Below are positions 46,921 through 57,099 of a stretch of 64,000 bases of DNA, piece by piece. The notes under the pieces were generated by a model. The model did no database searches. It was not told where the DNA came from and saw only the letters and a program-made list of their open reading frames with translations. The DNA is taken from positions 1-64,000 of the forward strand of contig VXQO01000113.1 of the NCBI GenBank assembly GCA_009838975.1, read 5' to 3'. Origin of the DNA: Gemmatimonadota bacterium. GTDB lineage: Bacteria > Gemmatimonadota > Gemmatimonadetes > Longimicrobiales > Gaopeijiaceae. Positions within the stretch are counted from its first letter, which is position 1, and each line of letters begins with the position of its first letter. The position numbers were made by a program, and so were the translations under genes.

Positions 46921-48069
46921 CTAGTCTAACAGCCCGCCCGAAGTCCGCGTGCGTTCGGCAAGGGACAGCAGCAAGTCCTCGAAGGAATCCGCCATCGCAC
47001 CCCAGGAATGCTCCTCCGCCATCGACCGCGCTGCCCGGCCCAGCCGATTGCAATCCTCCAGCCTCATGACGCGCTCGAGCGCCCTGGCCAGCGCACCGAC
47101 ATCCCCGTGCGGAACCAGGTAGCCGGTCTCGGCGTGGCGAACAGTCTCGCGCAATCCGGGAGAATCGGAAGCGATGGTCGGCGTGCCGCTCGCCGAAGCC
47201 TCCATGCTCACGATCCCCCAACCCTCTTTGGGCGATGTGAGTACATGGGCCCACGACCTCGAGAGGAGTTCGGCCTTCTCCTCTTCAGAGACGAATCCGG
47301 CGAACCGTACCTGGTCCGCGATCCCCAGGCCCTTCGCAGTCGCCTCCAATCCGGGGCGCGCGTCACCCCTTCCGGCCACGATCAGGTTCAATCCTGTCCC
47401 GCTCCGTCGGAGGCGCGCGACCGCTTTCAGGATGAGATCGACCCGCTTGTAGCGCTTGAGGCGCCCCAGGTAGACGATCGTGGGCGACGGGTAGCGCGTC
47501 TCGGCAGGCCGCAGGCGGTTCAGCTCGACTCCGTTGCGGATGACTGCGATGTCCGCGGACCGCAACCCGCGCTGCACGAGGTCCTGCCGGGTGCTCTCCG
47601 AGACGGCAACACAGGGAAGTCCCCGGTACACGGCAGGAATGATGCGCTCGAAGAGCCATGTGGCGGCGGCAAGTCCGGGGTTGGCCTCGCGAAACGCGGT
47701 AGTGCCGAAGAGGTGATGTACCAGGAGGAGGTGTAGCGGAGCGGGAGCCCACAAGGGTGACAGCATCGGTACCTTGTTGAGGTCTTCCACCACCGCGTCG
47801 AACCGCCCGCCGCCCAGACGTCTTTCGTGGCAGAACGGCGCGGCCAGATTGAAGGTGTACCGGCTTCCGGTCCGATAGACCCGGATGCCGTCGATCTCGG
47901 CAGTCGGGTCGCTTCCGTCCCACCCCGAGCACAGAAGCGCGATCCGGTGCCCCCTCCCGGCCAGGCGCCCGAAGATCTGGTGGAGATGTTGCTCGGCTCC
48001 GCCGGCATTGGGATTGCGTCGATCCTGCCAGTTCACCACCAGGATCCTGAGCCGGGTCGCCGAGGGCAT
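46921..48069 (-). CDS. GT4-type glycosyltransferase
   Basis: NPNAGGAEQHLHQIFGRLAGRGH, YLGRLKRYKRVDLILKAV, EGWGIVSMEASASGTPTIASDSPGLRE. Confidence 0.88.
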   Translation of the reverse strand: MPSATRLRILVVNWQDRRNPNAGGAEQHLHQIFGRLAGRGHRIALLCSGWDGSDPTAEIDGIRVYRTGSRYTFNLAAPFCHERRLGGGRFDAVVEDLNKVPMLSPLWAPAPLHLLLVHHLFGTTAFREANPGLAAATWLFERIIPAVYRGLPCVAVSESTRQDLVQRGLRSADIAVIRNGVELNRLRPAETRYPSPTIVYLGRLKRYKRVDLILKAVARLRRSGTGLNLIVAGRGDARPGLEATAKGLGIADQVRFAGFVSEEEKAELLSRSWAHVLTSPKEGWGIVSMEASASGTPTIASDSPGLRETVRHAETGYLVPHGDVGALARALERVMRLEDCNRLGRAARSMAEEHSWGAMADSFEDLLLSLAERTRTSGGLLD

Positions 48070-48084
48070 CGCGCCAGGGCCGGT

Positions 48085-48528
48085 TCAGCGATTCCCGCTG
48101 GCCCGGTAGACCGCGTCGAGGACGCCGTTCACGAACCGCGGCGAATCGGTACCGCCGTATCGTTCGGCCAGTCGGACCGCTTCCTGAATGGCCACCTTTC
48201 CCGGCAGGTCGTCGAGGAACAGTATCTCGGTCGTGCCAAGCCGCAGAATCCCACGGTCCATGACCGAGAGCCGATCCAGTCGCCAGTTGTCAAGGGACGA
48301 AGAGATAGTCTCCTCCACCTGAGTCCTGTTCGCGGTGAACGCATCGACCAGCCTCAGGAGGTAGGGCAGTCTGGATGGGGATACCATTCGGTGCTCGCAG
48401 GTTTCGGCAAGGGCCTCCTGAACACTCAGATTTCCGCCCTCGGTCTCCCACCGATAGTGGACCTGGAGAAACCAAGCGCGCGAACGACTACGGTCTCGTC
48501 GCTCCTGGGGATCGAGCACCGTGTGCAC
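48085..48528 (-). CDS. nusB: transcription antitermination factor NusB
   Basis: RSRAWFLQVHYRWE, DRLSVMDRGILRLGTTEI, AIQEAVRLAERYGGTDSPRFVNGVLDAV. Confidence 0.9.
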   Translation of the reverse strand: MHTVLDPQERRDRSRSRAWFLQVHYRWETEGGNLSVQEALAETCEHRMVSPSRLPYLLRLVDAFTANRTQVEETISSSLDNWRLDRLSVMDRGILRLGTTEILFLDDLPGKVAIQEAVRLAERYGGTDSPRFVNGVLDAVYRASGNR

Positions 48529-48535
48529 GACGCAC

Positions 48536-49021
48536 CTATGCGTTCCCGAGGGAATCCCGGAACTCGATCATGGCGAGCGCGGCCTCGGCGAACTCGCTCC
48601 CCCTGTTGGTGCCGTAGACGTCGCAGCGGGACATCGCCTGTTCCGCGTTTTCCGTCGTGAGCACCCCGAAGACGACAGGTATATCGGCAGTCAACGCCAC
48701 CTGACCCAACCCGTCGCTCGCGTTCCCCGCCACGTAGTCGAAGTGGGAGGTCTCCCCGCGTATCACGCACCCGATCGCCACGATCACGTCGAAGCGGTCG
48801 GAGTTCGCGATTCGGCGAGCCGCCTGCGGCAGTTCCCACGCCCCCGGAACGCGGAACACCGCGATCCTGTCCTCGGGCACGCCCTCCGCGATGAGCCGAT
48901 CCCGCGCGCCCGTCAACAACTGTTCCGTAATCATGCTGTTGAAGCGCGCGACCAACAATGCGATCCGGACGCCTCCATCCTCAGCCGCTTCAGTCACCCT
49001 CCACCTCCATCCCGCCCGCAT
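48536..49021 (-). CDS. ribH: 6,7-dimethyl-8-ribityllumazine synthase
   Basis: IALLVARFNSMITEQLLTGA, VPGAWELPQAARRI, IGCVIRGETSHFDYVAG, FGVLTTENAEQA. Confidence 0.96.
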   Translation of the reverse strand: MRAGWRWRVTEAAEDGGVRIALLVARFNSMITEQLLTGARDRLIAEGVPEDRIAVFRVPGAWELPQAARRIANSDRFDVIVAIGCVIRGETSHFDYVAGNASDGLGQVALTADIPVVFGVLTTENAEQAMSRCDVYGTNRGSEFAEAALAMIEFRDSLGNA

Positions 49022-50180
49022 GCGCGGCGATTCTCGTCGTCACTCCCCCGCCCATTCGCAGACCTGCGAAGGGCTCCTTCCCCACCACTGTCAGTGCATA
49101 CCCGTCCAGTCCCACAATGTGCCACCGGCTGTTCGTAAGCAATCTGACCGAACTCAACCCCAGGTCGAGCAGGATCTGGGCACCGATCCCGTAGTCCCTC
49201 AGCACCTGGCCCTGGGCAGGGGAGTCCTTCCCGCGCCGAGGACGGTCGACAACGGACCGGAGACGGTCGACCAGCCGCTCACCGGCGCGGTCCCGGTGGA
49301 TGTAGACGACGACCCCCTGGCCCTCTTCGTCGATGCGACGCATGGCGCCGGCCAGCAGGTTGCCCTCGACCTGGTCGAGCGATCCGAAGGTATCCGCCAG
49401 CGGGTTTTCCGCGTGCATCCGGACGAGCACGTCGTCCTCTCCCTCCACCTTCCCCTTGACCAGCGCGAGGTGGACCCGGTCGTCTATCTCCGTCCGGTAG
49501 CCGATGACCGTGAAGTCTCCCCAGCAGGTCCGCAGCGGGGCTTCGACGACCCTGGTCACCAGCCGTTCCCGCGACAGGCGATGGGCGACCAGCTGCTCGA
49601 CCGTGATGAACTTGAGGTTGTGCCTTTGGGCCATGACCTCGAGTTGGGTCCTCCGCGCCATCGTTCCGTCCTCGTTGAGGATTTCGCAGATGACACCGGC
49701 GGATCCAAGGCCGGCGAGCCGCGCCAGATCCACCGCGGCCTCCGTCTGCCCGACCCTCCGCAGGACCCCTCCCCGCCGCGCCCGGAGCGGAAAGATGTGG
49801 CCGGGCCTTCGCAGATCCCGCGGAGTCGACGCAGGGTCTGCGAGCACCTGAACCGTCCTCGCCCGGTCGTGCGCCGAAATGCCGGTGGTCACGCCATACC
49901 GCTGGTGAGCGTCGACCGAAACGGTGAAAGCGGTACCCTCCGGATCGGTGTTGCGCTCGGTCATCAGGGGGAGTTCCAGCGCGTCGGCACGCTCCGGGGT
50001 CAGCGAGACGCAGATCAGGCCGCGCCCGAACTTGGTCATGAAGTTGATCAGTTCGGGAGTGATCCGGTCGGCTGCGCAGACCAGATCACCCTCGTTTTCT
50101 CGGTCCTCGTCGTCCGCGACAATGACCAGCTTCCCCTCGGCGATGTCCCGGATGGCGCCGGGTACGGAATCAAAAGGCAT
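48990..50180 (-). CDS. ribBA: 3,4-dihydroxy-2-butanone-4-phosphate synthase / GTP cyclohydrolase II-like
   Basis: ADDEDRENEGDLVCAADRITPELINFM, GHIFPLRARRGGVLRRVGQTEAAVDL; C-terminal RibA-like domain. Confidence 0.92.
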   Translation of the reverse strand: MPFDSVPGAIRDIAEGKLVIVADDEDRENEGDLVCAADRITPELINFMTKFGRGLICVSLTPERADALELPLMTERNTDPEGTAFTVSVDAHQRYGVTTGISAHDRARTVQVLADPASTPRDLRRPGHIFPLRARRGGVLRRVGQTEAAVDLARLAGLGSAGVICEILNEDGTMARRTQLEVMAQRHNLKFITVEQLVAHRLSRERLVTRVVEAPLRTCWGDFTVIGYRTEIDDRVHLALVKGKVEGEDDVLVRMHAENPLADTFGSLDQVEGNLLAGAMRRIDEEGQGVVVYIHRDRAGERLVDRLRSVVDRPRRGKDSPAQGQVLRDYGIGAQILLDLGLSSVRLLTNSRWHIVGLDGYALTVVGKEPFAGLRMGGGVTTRIAAHAGGMEVEGD

Positions 50181-50766
50181 GGGTCTCGATAATCCGCCTC
50201 ACGTACTTGCCGATCAGGTCGGCCTCCACGTTGACACGGTCTCCAGGTTCAAGCAGGCGAAGGTTGGTGTGTTCCCACGTATAGGGGATTATCGCTGCCT
50301 GGCAAACCGCGGAATCCGTCAGCCGGTTGACCGTGAGGCTCACACCGTTCAGCGCGACGGAGCCGTGCAGTACAGTGGTGGAGAAGACCCCTGGCGGGAG
50401 TTCGAAGTCCAGAAACCGTGTGTTTCCCTCAGTTCGTCGCGTCAGAAACGTCGCGAGCCCGTCCACATGTCCCTGCACCAGGTGTCCGTCGAGCCGGTCG
50501 CCGGCCCGGATCGCACGCTCCAGGTTGACCCGGGATCCGACCGCGTACCCACCGGCGATGGTGCGCTCCAGTGTGGACGCACCGAGTTCCACCGTAAACG
50601 TCGAGTCGTCCCTGTCGGTCGTGGTCAGACAGGCGCCGTCGACAGCCACGGACTGCCCCGCCGCCAGCTCACGCGCGAACGCGGTCGCTATGGCGATCCT
50701 GCGTCCCTGCGCCCCGCCCGTGACCGAGGCAACCACGCCCGTCGTTTCCACGATTCCGGTAAACAC
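50170..50766 (-). CDS. ribE: riboflavin synthase alpha chain
   Basis: VFTGIVETTG, SVAVDGACLTT, GHLVQGHVDG, VALNGVSLTVN; GTG start. Confidence 0.94.
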   Translation of the reverse strand: MFTGIVETTGVVASVTGGAQGRRIAIATAFARELAAGQSVAVDGACLTTTDRDDSTFTVELGASTLERTIAGGYAVGSRVNLERAIRAGDRLDGHLVQGHVDGLATFLTRRTEGNTRFLDFELPPGVFSTTVLHGSVALNGVSLTVNRLTDSAVCQAAIIPYTWEHTNLRLLEPGDRVNVEADLIGKYVRRIIETHAF

Positions 50767-50771
50767 GTTCT

Positions 50772-51932
50772 TCAGGCTCCGCGGTCGAGTACCACCAGGG
50801 TATCGTTTCCGAATCTTACCGGCTCGAGGCGGGGCCGCCATTCCGGCATAGCGCGCTCTCCCGTCCCGTCCGCTGCACCCGCGGCGTTCGGGCGCACGGG
50901 GAAGGCCGGCACTCCGCCGGCTCCGATCAGGCATGGAGCCAGGAACACATAGATCCGGTCGACGAGACCTCCTTCGAGTAGTGCTGCGGCCAGGATGCCC
51001 CCGCCTTCGCACAGGATGGTATCGACGCCACGTTCCGCGAGTGCTCCGAGAGCCTCCTCGAGGTCGAGGCCGCGCCCGTCCTGGCTGACCGGCACAACCT
51101 CGGCTTCTTCGCCGAGCGACCCTTGCAGCCGCGTGGCCTGACCGGCAGCCGTCACCACGATGGGGCGACGCGCTCCGCCCTCCCGCCGCAACGCGCGCAG
51201 ACCCCTCGTCGCCTGCCCGTGCCTGTCCAGCAGCACCGGTAGGGGAGGTACGCGCGGCACTGGTTCCCCCCGTGCGGTGAGCCGGGGGTCGTCGGCCCGC
51301 CAGGTACCGCTTCCGACCAGGACCGCGTCGAAGCCGGCTCGAAGGCGGTGGACCTCGGCCCTCGCTTCCGGCCCCGTCAGCCAGACCCGGCGTCCGCCGC
51401 CCGGAGCAATGTACCCATCGAGACTGACGGCAAGCTTCAGAGCCAGGTATGGTCTGTGCATGTCCGGGTCCCGGAAGAAGAACGGGTTCTCGGCTGCCCA
51501 GTCGGTCCACTCGCCCACCGGGCCGTCAACCCGCAATCCGGAACGCCTGAGGCGTTCGGCGCCACCTCCGGCCGCCGAACCCGGTTCCGGCGCCCAATAC
51601 ACGACCCGCTCGATACCCGCCCCGCGGATGGCTTCGGTGCAGGGCGGCGTCTTGCCGACGTGATTGCAGGGTTCCAGACTCGAGTACAGCGTGGCGCCGC
51701 GGGCGTTGTCCACGGCGGCCAGAGCCGTCGTCTCGGCGTGCGGTCCCCCGAAGAGTGCGTGATATCCCTCCGCCAGGACCTCTCGGCCGCGAGCGACCAC
51801 GCACCCCACCATCGGATTGGGATGAACACGACCCCATCCCCTGCGTCCCAGCAGGATCGAACGCCGAAGCAGACGGTAGTCGAGATCGCTCAGATGGGAC
51901 GCGGCGGACGACGCCACCGGACCAACCATCAA
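50772..51932 (-). CDS. ribD: diaminohydroxyphosphoribosylaminopyrimidine deaminase / uracil reductase
   Basis: VHPNPMVGCVV, HAETTALAAVDNARGATLYSSLEPCNHVGKTPPC, LKLAVSLDGYIA. Confidence 0.95.
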   Translation of the reverse strand: MMVGPVASSAASHLSDLDYRLLRRSILLGRRGWGRVHPNPMVGCVVARGREVLAEGYHALFGGPHAETTALAAVDNARGATLYSSLEPCNHVGKTPPCTEAIRGAGIERVVYWAPEPGSAAGGGAERLRRSGLRVDGPVGEWTDWAAENPFFFRDPDMHRPYLALKLAVSLDGYIAPGGGRRVWLTGPEARAEVHRLRAGFDAVLVGSGTWRADDPRLTARGEPVPRVPPLPVLLDRHGQATRGLRALRREGGARRPIVVTAAGQATRLQGSLGEEAEVVPVSQDGRGLDLEEALGALAERGVDTILCEGGGILAAALLEGGLVDRIYVFLAPCLIGAGGVPAFPVRPNAAGAADGTGERAMPEWRPRLEPVRFGNDTLVVLDRGA

Positions 51933-52993
51933 AGCGTGATCCTGAAGGCAGCGGAGGCGAACCAGGTAGCCCCGGCCGGATCGTAGCCCGCGCTCCGGCC
52001 GGCGAATGGGTCTCCCACCCCCTCGGCCACACCCACTTCTACCGAAAGTCGGGTCAGCAGAAAGTTGAACCAGCCGCTAACGAAGTAGAGCACGCGCTCG
52101 GAAGCGACATCGCCGTTGATCGAGCCCGGATCGCCCGCTCCACGCGGTACCGACAGTTGAACGTCACCTTCATAGCGATCCCATCCGACGCCGCCCATGA
52201 TGCCGATCACGAACCAGTTCTTGCCGGCGGTCGCCCGCAGCGACGACACGGTGAGCCCGGTGGTCGCCTCGCCCGGATTCCCGTCGGCCGTGTTTCCCGC
52301 CCGGATGTCCGAATGCCAGCTGCGCGACGCCGCAACCGAGATTCCGGGGAGGGTGAAGGACTCGCGAAGCACCCCCACTCGCGCACCTGCCCCAAACCCG
52401 GATCCGGTACCGTCCAGCCCCGCTTCACCGGGAAGGCTCACGACGGAGTAGGAACCGATCAAGTCCACCGAGAGAATGCCACCGACCGTCGGTGCCAGCT
52501 GGAAACCGTCCATGACCCCCGCGACCGCGGTTCCCTTGAGCCCCAGCAGCGCAGCCGACTGCCCCTCTGCCAACTCGGCAGGGGTGGAGCCCGAGACGTT
52601 GGGAAGGGTCGCCCGCAGGGCCAACGCAGATACCGTAAGCCCGATGCGCGGCATGAGGCCGAGCCGCCGCCCGTGCGTGCTGGGTGTCCCGGGAATGTCA
52701 CTCCCCAGCGCTGACGCCAAACCGACCCCCTGCTGGACCGCCATCGCCGCCAGAGCCATCTCGCGGCACGTCGACAGGAATTGCGTCCTGCCCCCGGTGC
52801 AACGTTCGGCCAGGTCTGCGACACCCTCGACCCTCGCGTAGTCGGCACCCAGGTCCTGAGCCGCGGCCGCAACGGGCGCACCCGCCCACAGGACCGTCGC
52901 GGGCACCAACAGCAATGAAGTCCATGCGGCGCGTGGCCGCAGCGCCGGACCCGTCCGGCTATCCACTCCAGCACACTCCCTGAAGCTCGACAC
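51929..52993 (-). CDS. secreted beta-barrel-like hypothetical protein
   Basis: signal peptide ASLLLVPATVLWAGAPVAAAAQD-like segment, alternating strands, aromatic C-terminus FASAAFRITL; start uncertain. Confidence 0.65.
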   Translation of the reverse strand: MSSFRECAGVDSRTGPALRPRAAWTSLLLVPATVLWAGAPVAAAAQDLGADYARVEGVADLAERCTGGRTQFLSTCREMALAAMAVQQGVGLASALGSDIPGTPSTHGRRLGLMPRIGLTVSALALRATLPNVSGSTPAELAEGQSAALLGLKGTAVAGVMDGFQLAPTVGGILSVDLIGSYSVVSLPGEAGLDGTGSGFGAGARVGVLRESFTLPGISVAASRSWHSDIRAGNTADGNPGEATTGLTVSSLRATAGKNWFVIGIMGGVGWDRYEGDVQLSVPRGAGDPGSINGDVASERVLYFVSGWFNFLLTRLSVEVGVAEGVGDPFAGRSAGYDPAGATWFASAAFRITL

Positions 52994-53996
52994 CTGTCCC
53001 CCTCACCACCTCTCCGATCGACCAGGCATCGCCGCCGAGGGCTGCGAGTACGGCCTCCTCATGGTCCGGCGCCATCACCAGGATCATCCCGACGCCCATG
53101 TTGAAAACGCGGTACATCTCGTCCGGCGCCACGCCTCCGGCATCGCTCAATTGCCGGAAGACATTCGGCACCGACCACGATCCGCAGTCTATTCTGGCCC
53201 CCAGCCCGGACGGGAGCACACGGGGAAGGTTGCCCTCGATGCCCCCTCCCGTGACGTGAGCCATCGCGCGCACCAGCCTCCGCTGCAGCAGTGGCCACAC
53301 TGCGTTGAGATAGGATCGATGAACCCGCAGCAACACCTCGCCCGCGGAAGCGGATTCGCCGGGGAAAGGGTCGCCGACACCGAGTCCCATGCGCTCGAAG
53401 ACGATGGTTCTGGCCAGCGTGAAGCCGTTCGTGTGCAGTCCCGACGAGCGGATGGCGACCAGGCGGTCGCCGGGACGCACACCCGAACCGTCGAGTATCC
53501 GGCCCCGTTCGACGATCCCCACGACGAAGCCCGCGAGGTCGTACTCGCCGCTGCCGTAGAAGTCCGGCATCTCGGCCGTCTCCCCGCCGAGCAGCGCGCA
53601 TCCGTTCTCGCGGCAGGCACCGGACACGCCGGACACGACCTCCTGCGCCACTCCTTCGTCCAGCCGGCCCGTCGCGAGGTAGTCGAGGAAGAAGAGGGGC
53701 CTGGCTCCCTGCACCAGGATGTCGTTGACACAGTGATTGACGAGGTCGCGACCGACGGTGTCATGGCGCCCCGAGAGGAATGCCACCTTGAGCTTTGTTC
53801 CGACGCCGTCCGCGCTGGCAACGAGGACCGGGCGCGACAATCCCTGCGGCACCGCGTACAGTCCCCCGAACGCGCCCAGGCCCGAAAGGGTGTTCTCGTC
53901 TCCGGCCGCGTCCAGCAGGGGTGCGAAGGCGCGCTTGGCCCGCTCGGCGGCATCCAAGTCGACACCGGCGTCCTTGTAGGTGAGTGGATCGTTCAT
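52959..53996 (-). CDS. purM: phosphoribosylformylglycinamidine cyclo-ligase
   Basis: TYKDAGVDLDAAERA, ADGVGTKLKVA, NHCVNDILVQGARPLFFLDY, HVTGGGIEGNLPRVLP. Confidence 0.96.
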   Translation of the reverse strand: MNDPLTYKDAGVDLDAAERAKRAFAPLLDAAGDENTLSGLGAFGGLYAVPQGLSRPVLVASADGVGTKLKVAFLSGRHDTVGRDLVNHCVNDILVQGARPLFFLDYLATGRLDEGVAQEVVSGVSGACRENGCALLGGETAEMPDFYGSGEYDLAGFVVGIVERGRILDGSGVRPGDRLVAIRSSGLHTNGFTLARTIVFERMGLGVGDPFPGESASAGEVLLRVHRSYLNAVWPLLQRRLVRAMAHVTGGGIEGNLPRVLPSGLGARIDCGSWSVPNVFRQLSDAGGVAPDEMYRVFNMGVGMILVMAPDHEEAVLAALGGDAWSIGEVVRGTGVELQGVCWSG

Positions 53997-54883
53997 ACGT
54001 GCTCCAGCGAGCCGTTCAGCGTCTCTGCCCTTCCCTTCACTGCGTCCGGATCAAGTTGCCTGAAGCGATCGACAGAGAACGCCTCTACGGCGTACGAGCC
54101 CGTCGCGGAGGCGTGGACGAGCGCCCGCCGCAAGTCCGTCCCCCGGCCATCGAGGTATCCCAGGAATCCTCCCGCGAAGGCATCTCCCGCGCCAGTCGGA
54201 TCGACAACGGCGGGTACGGAATAGGCCGGGCAGGAGAACGTCCAGCCATCGGCAAACAGGGTCGCGCCCTGATCGCCCTGCTTGACGACCACAATGCCGG
54301 GCCCCCGCTCCCGAATCCATGCGGCGGCCTCTGCGACATCCCCTCTCTCGGCCAGGGCAACTGCTTCTTCGTCGTTGACAAACAGCATATCGATACGAGC
54401 GAGCAACTCGATCAGCGCCTCGCGGGCGCCGTCGATCCAGAAGTTCATCGTGTCGGCCGCGACCAGGCGGGGCGACCGCACCTGATCCAGTACGCCCAGT
54501 TGCAGGACCGGATCGATGTTGCCGAGGAACACCACTCCCGAGTCGCGGAAGCCGGGAGGCACCACCGGGTCGAACGAGGCGAAGACCCCCAGGCGCGTCG
54601 CGAGGGTCGTGCGCTTCCGGAAGCCCGCGTGGTAGCGACCCGCCCAGAAGAAGCTCTCGCCGGGAACCCGGGCGAGGCCTGTCAGATCGACTTCCCGTTC
54701 CTGAAGAAAGCGAAGCCGGTCCAACGGGAAGTCGTCACCCACGACCCCGACGACTCGCACGCCGGTGAACAGAGACGCAGCGGCGGAGAAGAAGGTCGCC
54801 GATCCGCCCACGACCCGGTCGACACACCCGGTCGGGGTCTCCACCGAATCCAGGGCCACGCTCCCGACGACGAGGACGGCCAT
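53993..54883 (-). CDS. PfkB-family carbohydrate kinase
   Basis: VVGSVALDSVETP, DPTGAGDAFAGGFLGYL; start set at MAVLVVGS overlapping argS stop. Confidence 0.85.
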   Translation of the reverse strand: MAVLVVGSVALDSVETPTGCVDRVVGGSATFFSAAASLFTGVRVVGVVGDDFPLDRLRFLQEREVDLTGLARVPGESFFWAGRYHAGFRKRTTLATRLGVFASFDPVVPPGFRDSGVVFLGNIDPVLQLGVLDQVRSPRLVAADTMNFWIDGAREALIELLARIDMLFVNDEEAVALAERGDVAEAAAWIRERGPGIVVVKQGDQGATLFADGWTFSCPAYSVPAVVDPTGAGDAFAGGFLGYLDGRGTDLRRALVHASATGSYAVEAFSVDRFRQLDPDAVKGRAETLNGSLEHV

Positions 54884-56565
54884 CAGGCGCCGCGCTCCAT
54901 GCGCTCCGGCGCCGTGATACCGAGCACGGCCAGCCCGTTGCCCAGCACGATCCGGGCTGCCCCGGCGAGCGCCAGCCGCGCCGCGCGAAGCGCGCCATCG
55001 CTCACCAGCGTCCTGCGCGCAGGATCGCGGGTCGGGTGTCCCGACTGGTACCAGGAATTGACCAGTCCCGCGGTTTTCTCCAGGTAGTCGCATACCAGGT
55101 GGGGGGCGCGGGCTCGCGCGGCGCGGCGCAGGAAGTCCGGAAACTCCGCCAGCTGGTTGATGACCTCCCGTTCGATGGGCGCGTCCAGCAGCGAGGTGTC
55201 CGCCGCCTCCGCGACGTCGGGCCCGTCCCCGTACTGATCCCCGGCAAGCTCGAAGAGGCGGCAGAGCCGCGCATGGGCGTACTGCACCTTGTAGACCGGG
55301 TTGCGATCGGACTGGTCGAGCGCCAGGTCCAGGTCGAAGGTGAGGTGCGCCTCGGGCCGGCGCATCAGGAAGAAATAGCGCGCCACGTCGGCACCGACCT
55401 CGGCCACCAGCTCCGCCAACGTGGTGTATGAGCCGGCCCTCTTCGAAAAGCGCACCTCCTCTCCACCCCGTTCCACGGTCACCATCTGGTGCAGCACGTA
55501 CTCGGGATAGCCCGGGCGTCGGCCCAGCGCCTGCAGCCCGGCGCGCACCCGGTCGACGGTGCTGTGATGGTCCGCTCCCTGCACGTTTACGACCTCGTGA
55601 AAGCCACGCTCCCACTTGCTCATGTGGTAGGCGACGTCCGGCAGGAAGTAGGTCGGCGACCCGTCGCTCTTGACCATCACCCTGTCCTTCTGGTCGCCGA
55701 AGCGGGAGGTCCGAAGCCAGGCGGCGCCATCGCTGCGGTAAGTGAGGCCGGTGTCGTCGAGCGCCTCGATGGTGGCCGCGACACGTCCGTCGTCGTACAG
55801 CCGCGTCTCGGGGTAGTACTCGTCGAAGTGCACCCGAAAAGCGGCCAGGTCCTTCTTCTGCTCGTCCCGAAGTTCCGCTACCGCGAAGTCCCGCATGGAC
55901 TGCAGGGCCGCGCCGCCCTGGTCGCCCTCGTATCTCCTTCCCACCTTCTGCCGCAGCAAATCGGCGATCTCGGCGACATAGTCTCCCCGGTATCCGTTCT
56001 CGGGCACCGGGATGTCATGGCCCAGCGATTGCTGGTAGCGGGCCCGAACGCTCTCTGCGAGGCGCATGATCTGCGCACCCGCATCGTTGAAGTAGAACTC
56101 GCGGTAAACCTGCCACCCGGACCACTCCAGGAGCGAAGCGATCGCGTCTCCGAGCGCGGCCTGCCTCCCGTGTCCCAGGTGTAGCGGGCCGGTCGGGTTG
56201 GCGGAGACGAATTCGACCATGATCCGCCTTCCGGACCCGTCGTCGTTTCGACCGTAGGCACCTGCGGCGGCCAGGATCCGGTGCAGCGACCCGCCCACCG
56301 TCGCCGCTTCCAGGAAGAAATTGAGGAATCCGGGACCGGCGACGTCGATGCGGTCGACGCCTTCCAGTCCGTCGAGCCTCTCCTTCAGGTCCTGTGCGAT
56401 ATCCCGGGGCGCGCGGCGCAGGCGCGAGGCCAGCGCCAGTGCGATGTTCGAAGCGAGGTCGCCATGGCTGGTGTCCTTCGGGCGCTCCAGACGGAAGCCC
56501 GCACCGGCTGCACCCAGCTCGGCGGCGGCCTCACGGAGGGCGTCCGAGATTCGCTCGACGAACAT
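54883..56565 (-). CDS. argS: arginyl-tRNA synthetase
   Basis: VEFVSANPTGPLHLGHGRQAALGDAIA, MVTVERGGEEVRFSKRAG; start set at MFVERISDAL. Confidence 0.95.
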   Translation of the reverse strand: MFVERISDALREAAAELGAAGAGFRLERPKDTSHGDLASNIALALASRLRRAPRDIAQDLKERLDGLEGVDRIDVAGPGFLNFFLEAATVGGSLHRILAAAGAYGRNDDGSGRRIMVEFVSANPTGPLHLGHGRQAALGDAIASLLEWSGWQVYREFYFNDAGAQIMRLAESVRARYQQSLGHDIPVPENGYRGDYVAEIADLLRQKVGRRYEGDQGGAALQSMRDFAVAELRDEQKKDLAAFRVHFDEYYPETRLYDDGRVAATIEALDDTGLTYRSDGAAWLRTSRFGDQKDRVMVKSDGSPTYFLPDVAYHMSKWERGFHEVVNVQGADHHSTVDRVRAGLQALGRRPGYPEYVLHQMVTVERGGEEVRFSKRAGSYTTLAELVAEVGADVARYFFLMRRPEAHLTFDLDLALDQSDRNPVYKVQYAHARLCRLFELAGDQYGDGPDVAEAADTSLLDAPIEREVINQLAEFPDFLRRAARARAPHLVCDYLEKTAGLVNSWYQSGHPTRDPARRTLVSDGALRAARLALAGAARIVLGNGLAVLGITAPERMERGA

Positions 56566-56570
56566 GCGGA

Positions 56571-56990
56571 TCAGCCGCCCTGCGCCGCCGTTCCTCCGTC
56601 GGACGACCTGGTGGCGGAAGCAGCCTTGCCGCCTGCCTTCCCGGCGGCGCTGCCCCCTTCCGCCCCCGGCTTTCCGGATGCCCGCGAAGACGATGAAGAC
56701 GGCACCGCATCGCCGGAGGAATCCGATCCGGCGTTCCCGCCGCCCGCTCCACGAGCAGATTCCCCTGCTCCGGCCCCGGCTTCCTCGCGCGCCCGCTTCC
56801 GATAGTCTTCCGAGCGGTAGTCCGTGATGTAGAACCCATCGCCCTTGAAGAGCAACCCGGCACCACCGGAGATCAGCCTTTCCGCGCCGTGGCCGCAATC
56901 GGGACACGGTGCGCCCGGCTGTTCGCTCATTCTCTGGAAGACTTCGAAATCGCGACCGCAGTCGCGGCATCGGTATTCGTAGGTCGGCAT
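56571..56990 (-). CDS. FmdB-family zinc-ribbon protein
   Basis: MPTYEYRCRDCGRDFEVFQRMSEQPGAPCPDCG. Confidence 0.92.
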   Translation of the reverse strand: MPTYEYRCRDCGRDFEVFQRMSEQPGAPCPDCGHGAERLISGGAGLLFKGDGFYITDYRSEDYRKRAREEAGAGAGESARGAGGGNAGSDSSGDAVPSSSSSRASGKPGAEGGSAAGKAGGKAASATRSSDGGTAAQGG

Positions 56991-57099
56991 CGGCAGATTC
57001 GAACGCAAGACAGGGGGAATCACGGATGCGCGGACGGACCGGTGGACCCGAACCGCACGCGCTTCAATGATAACATGACGGCCGCACAGTCATCCGCGG

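Noticed and set aside
51932-52100. FMN riboswitch upstream of ribD
   Set aside because: ribD overlaps the upstream coding gene, leaving no leader space, and no FMN-box sequence seen.
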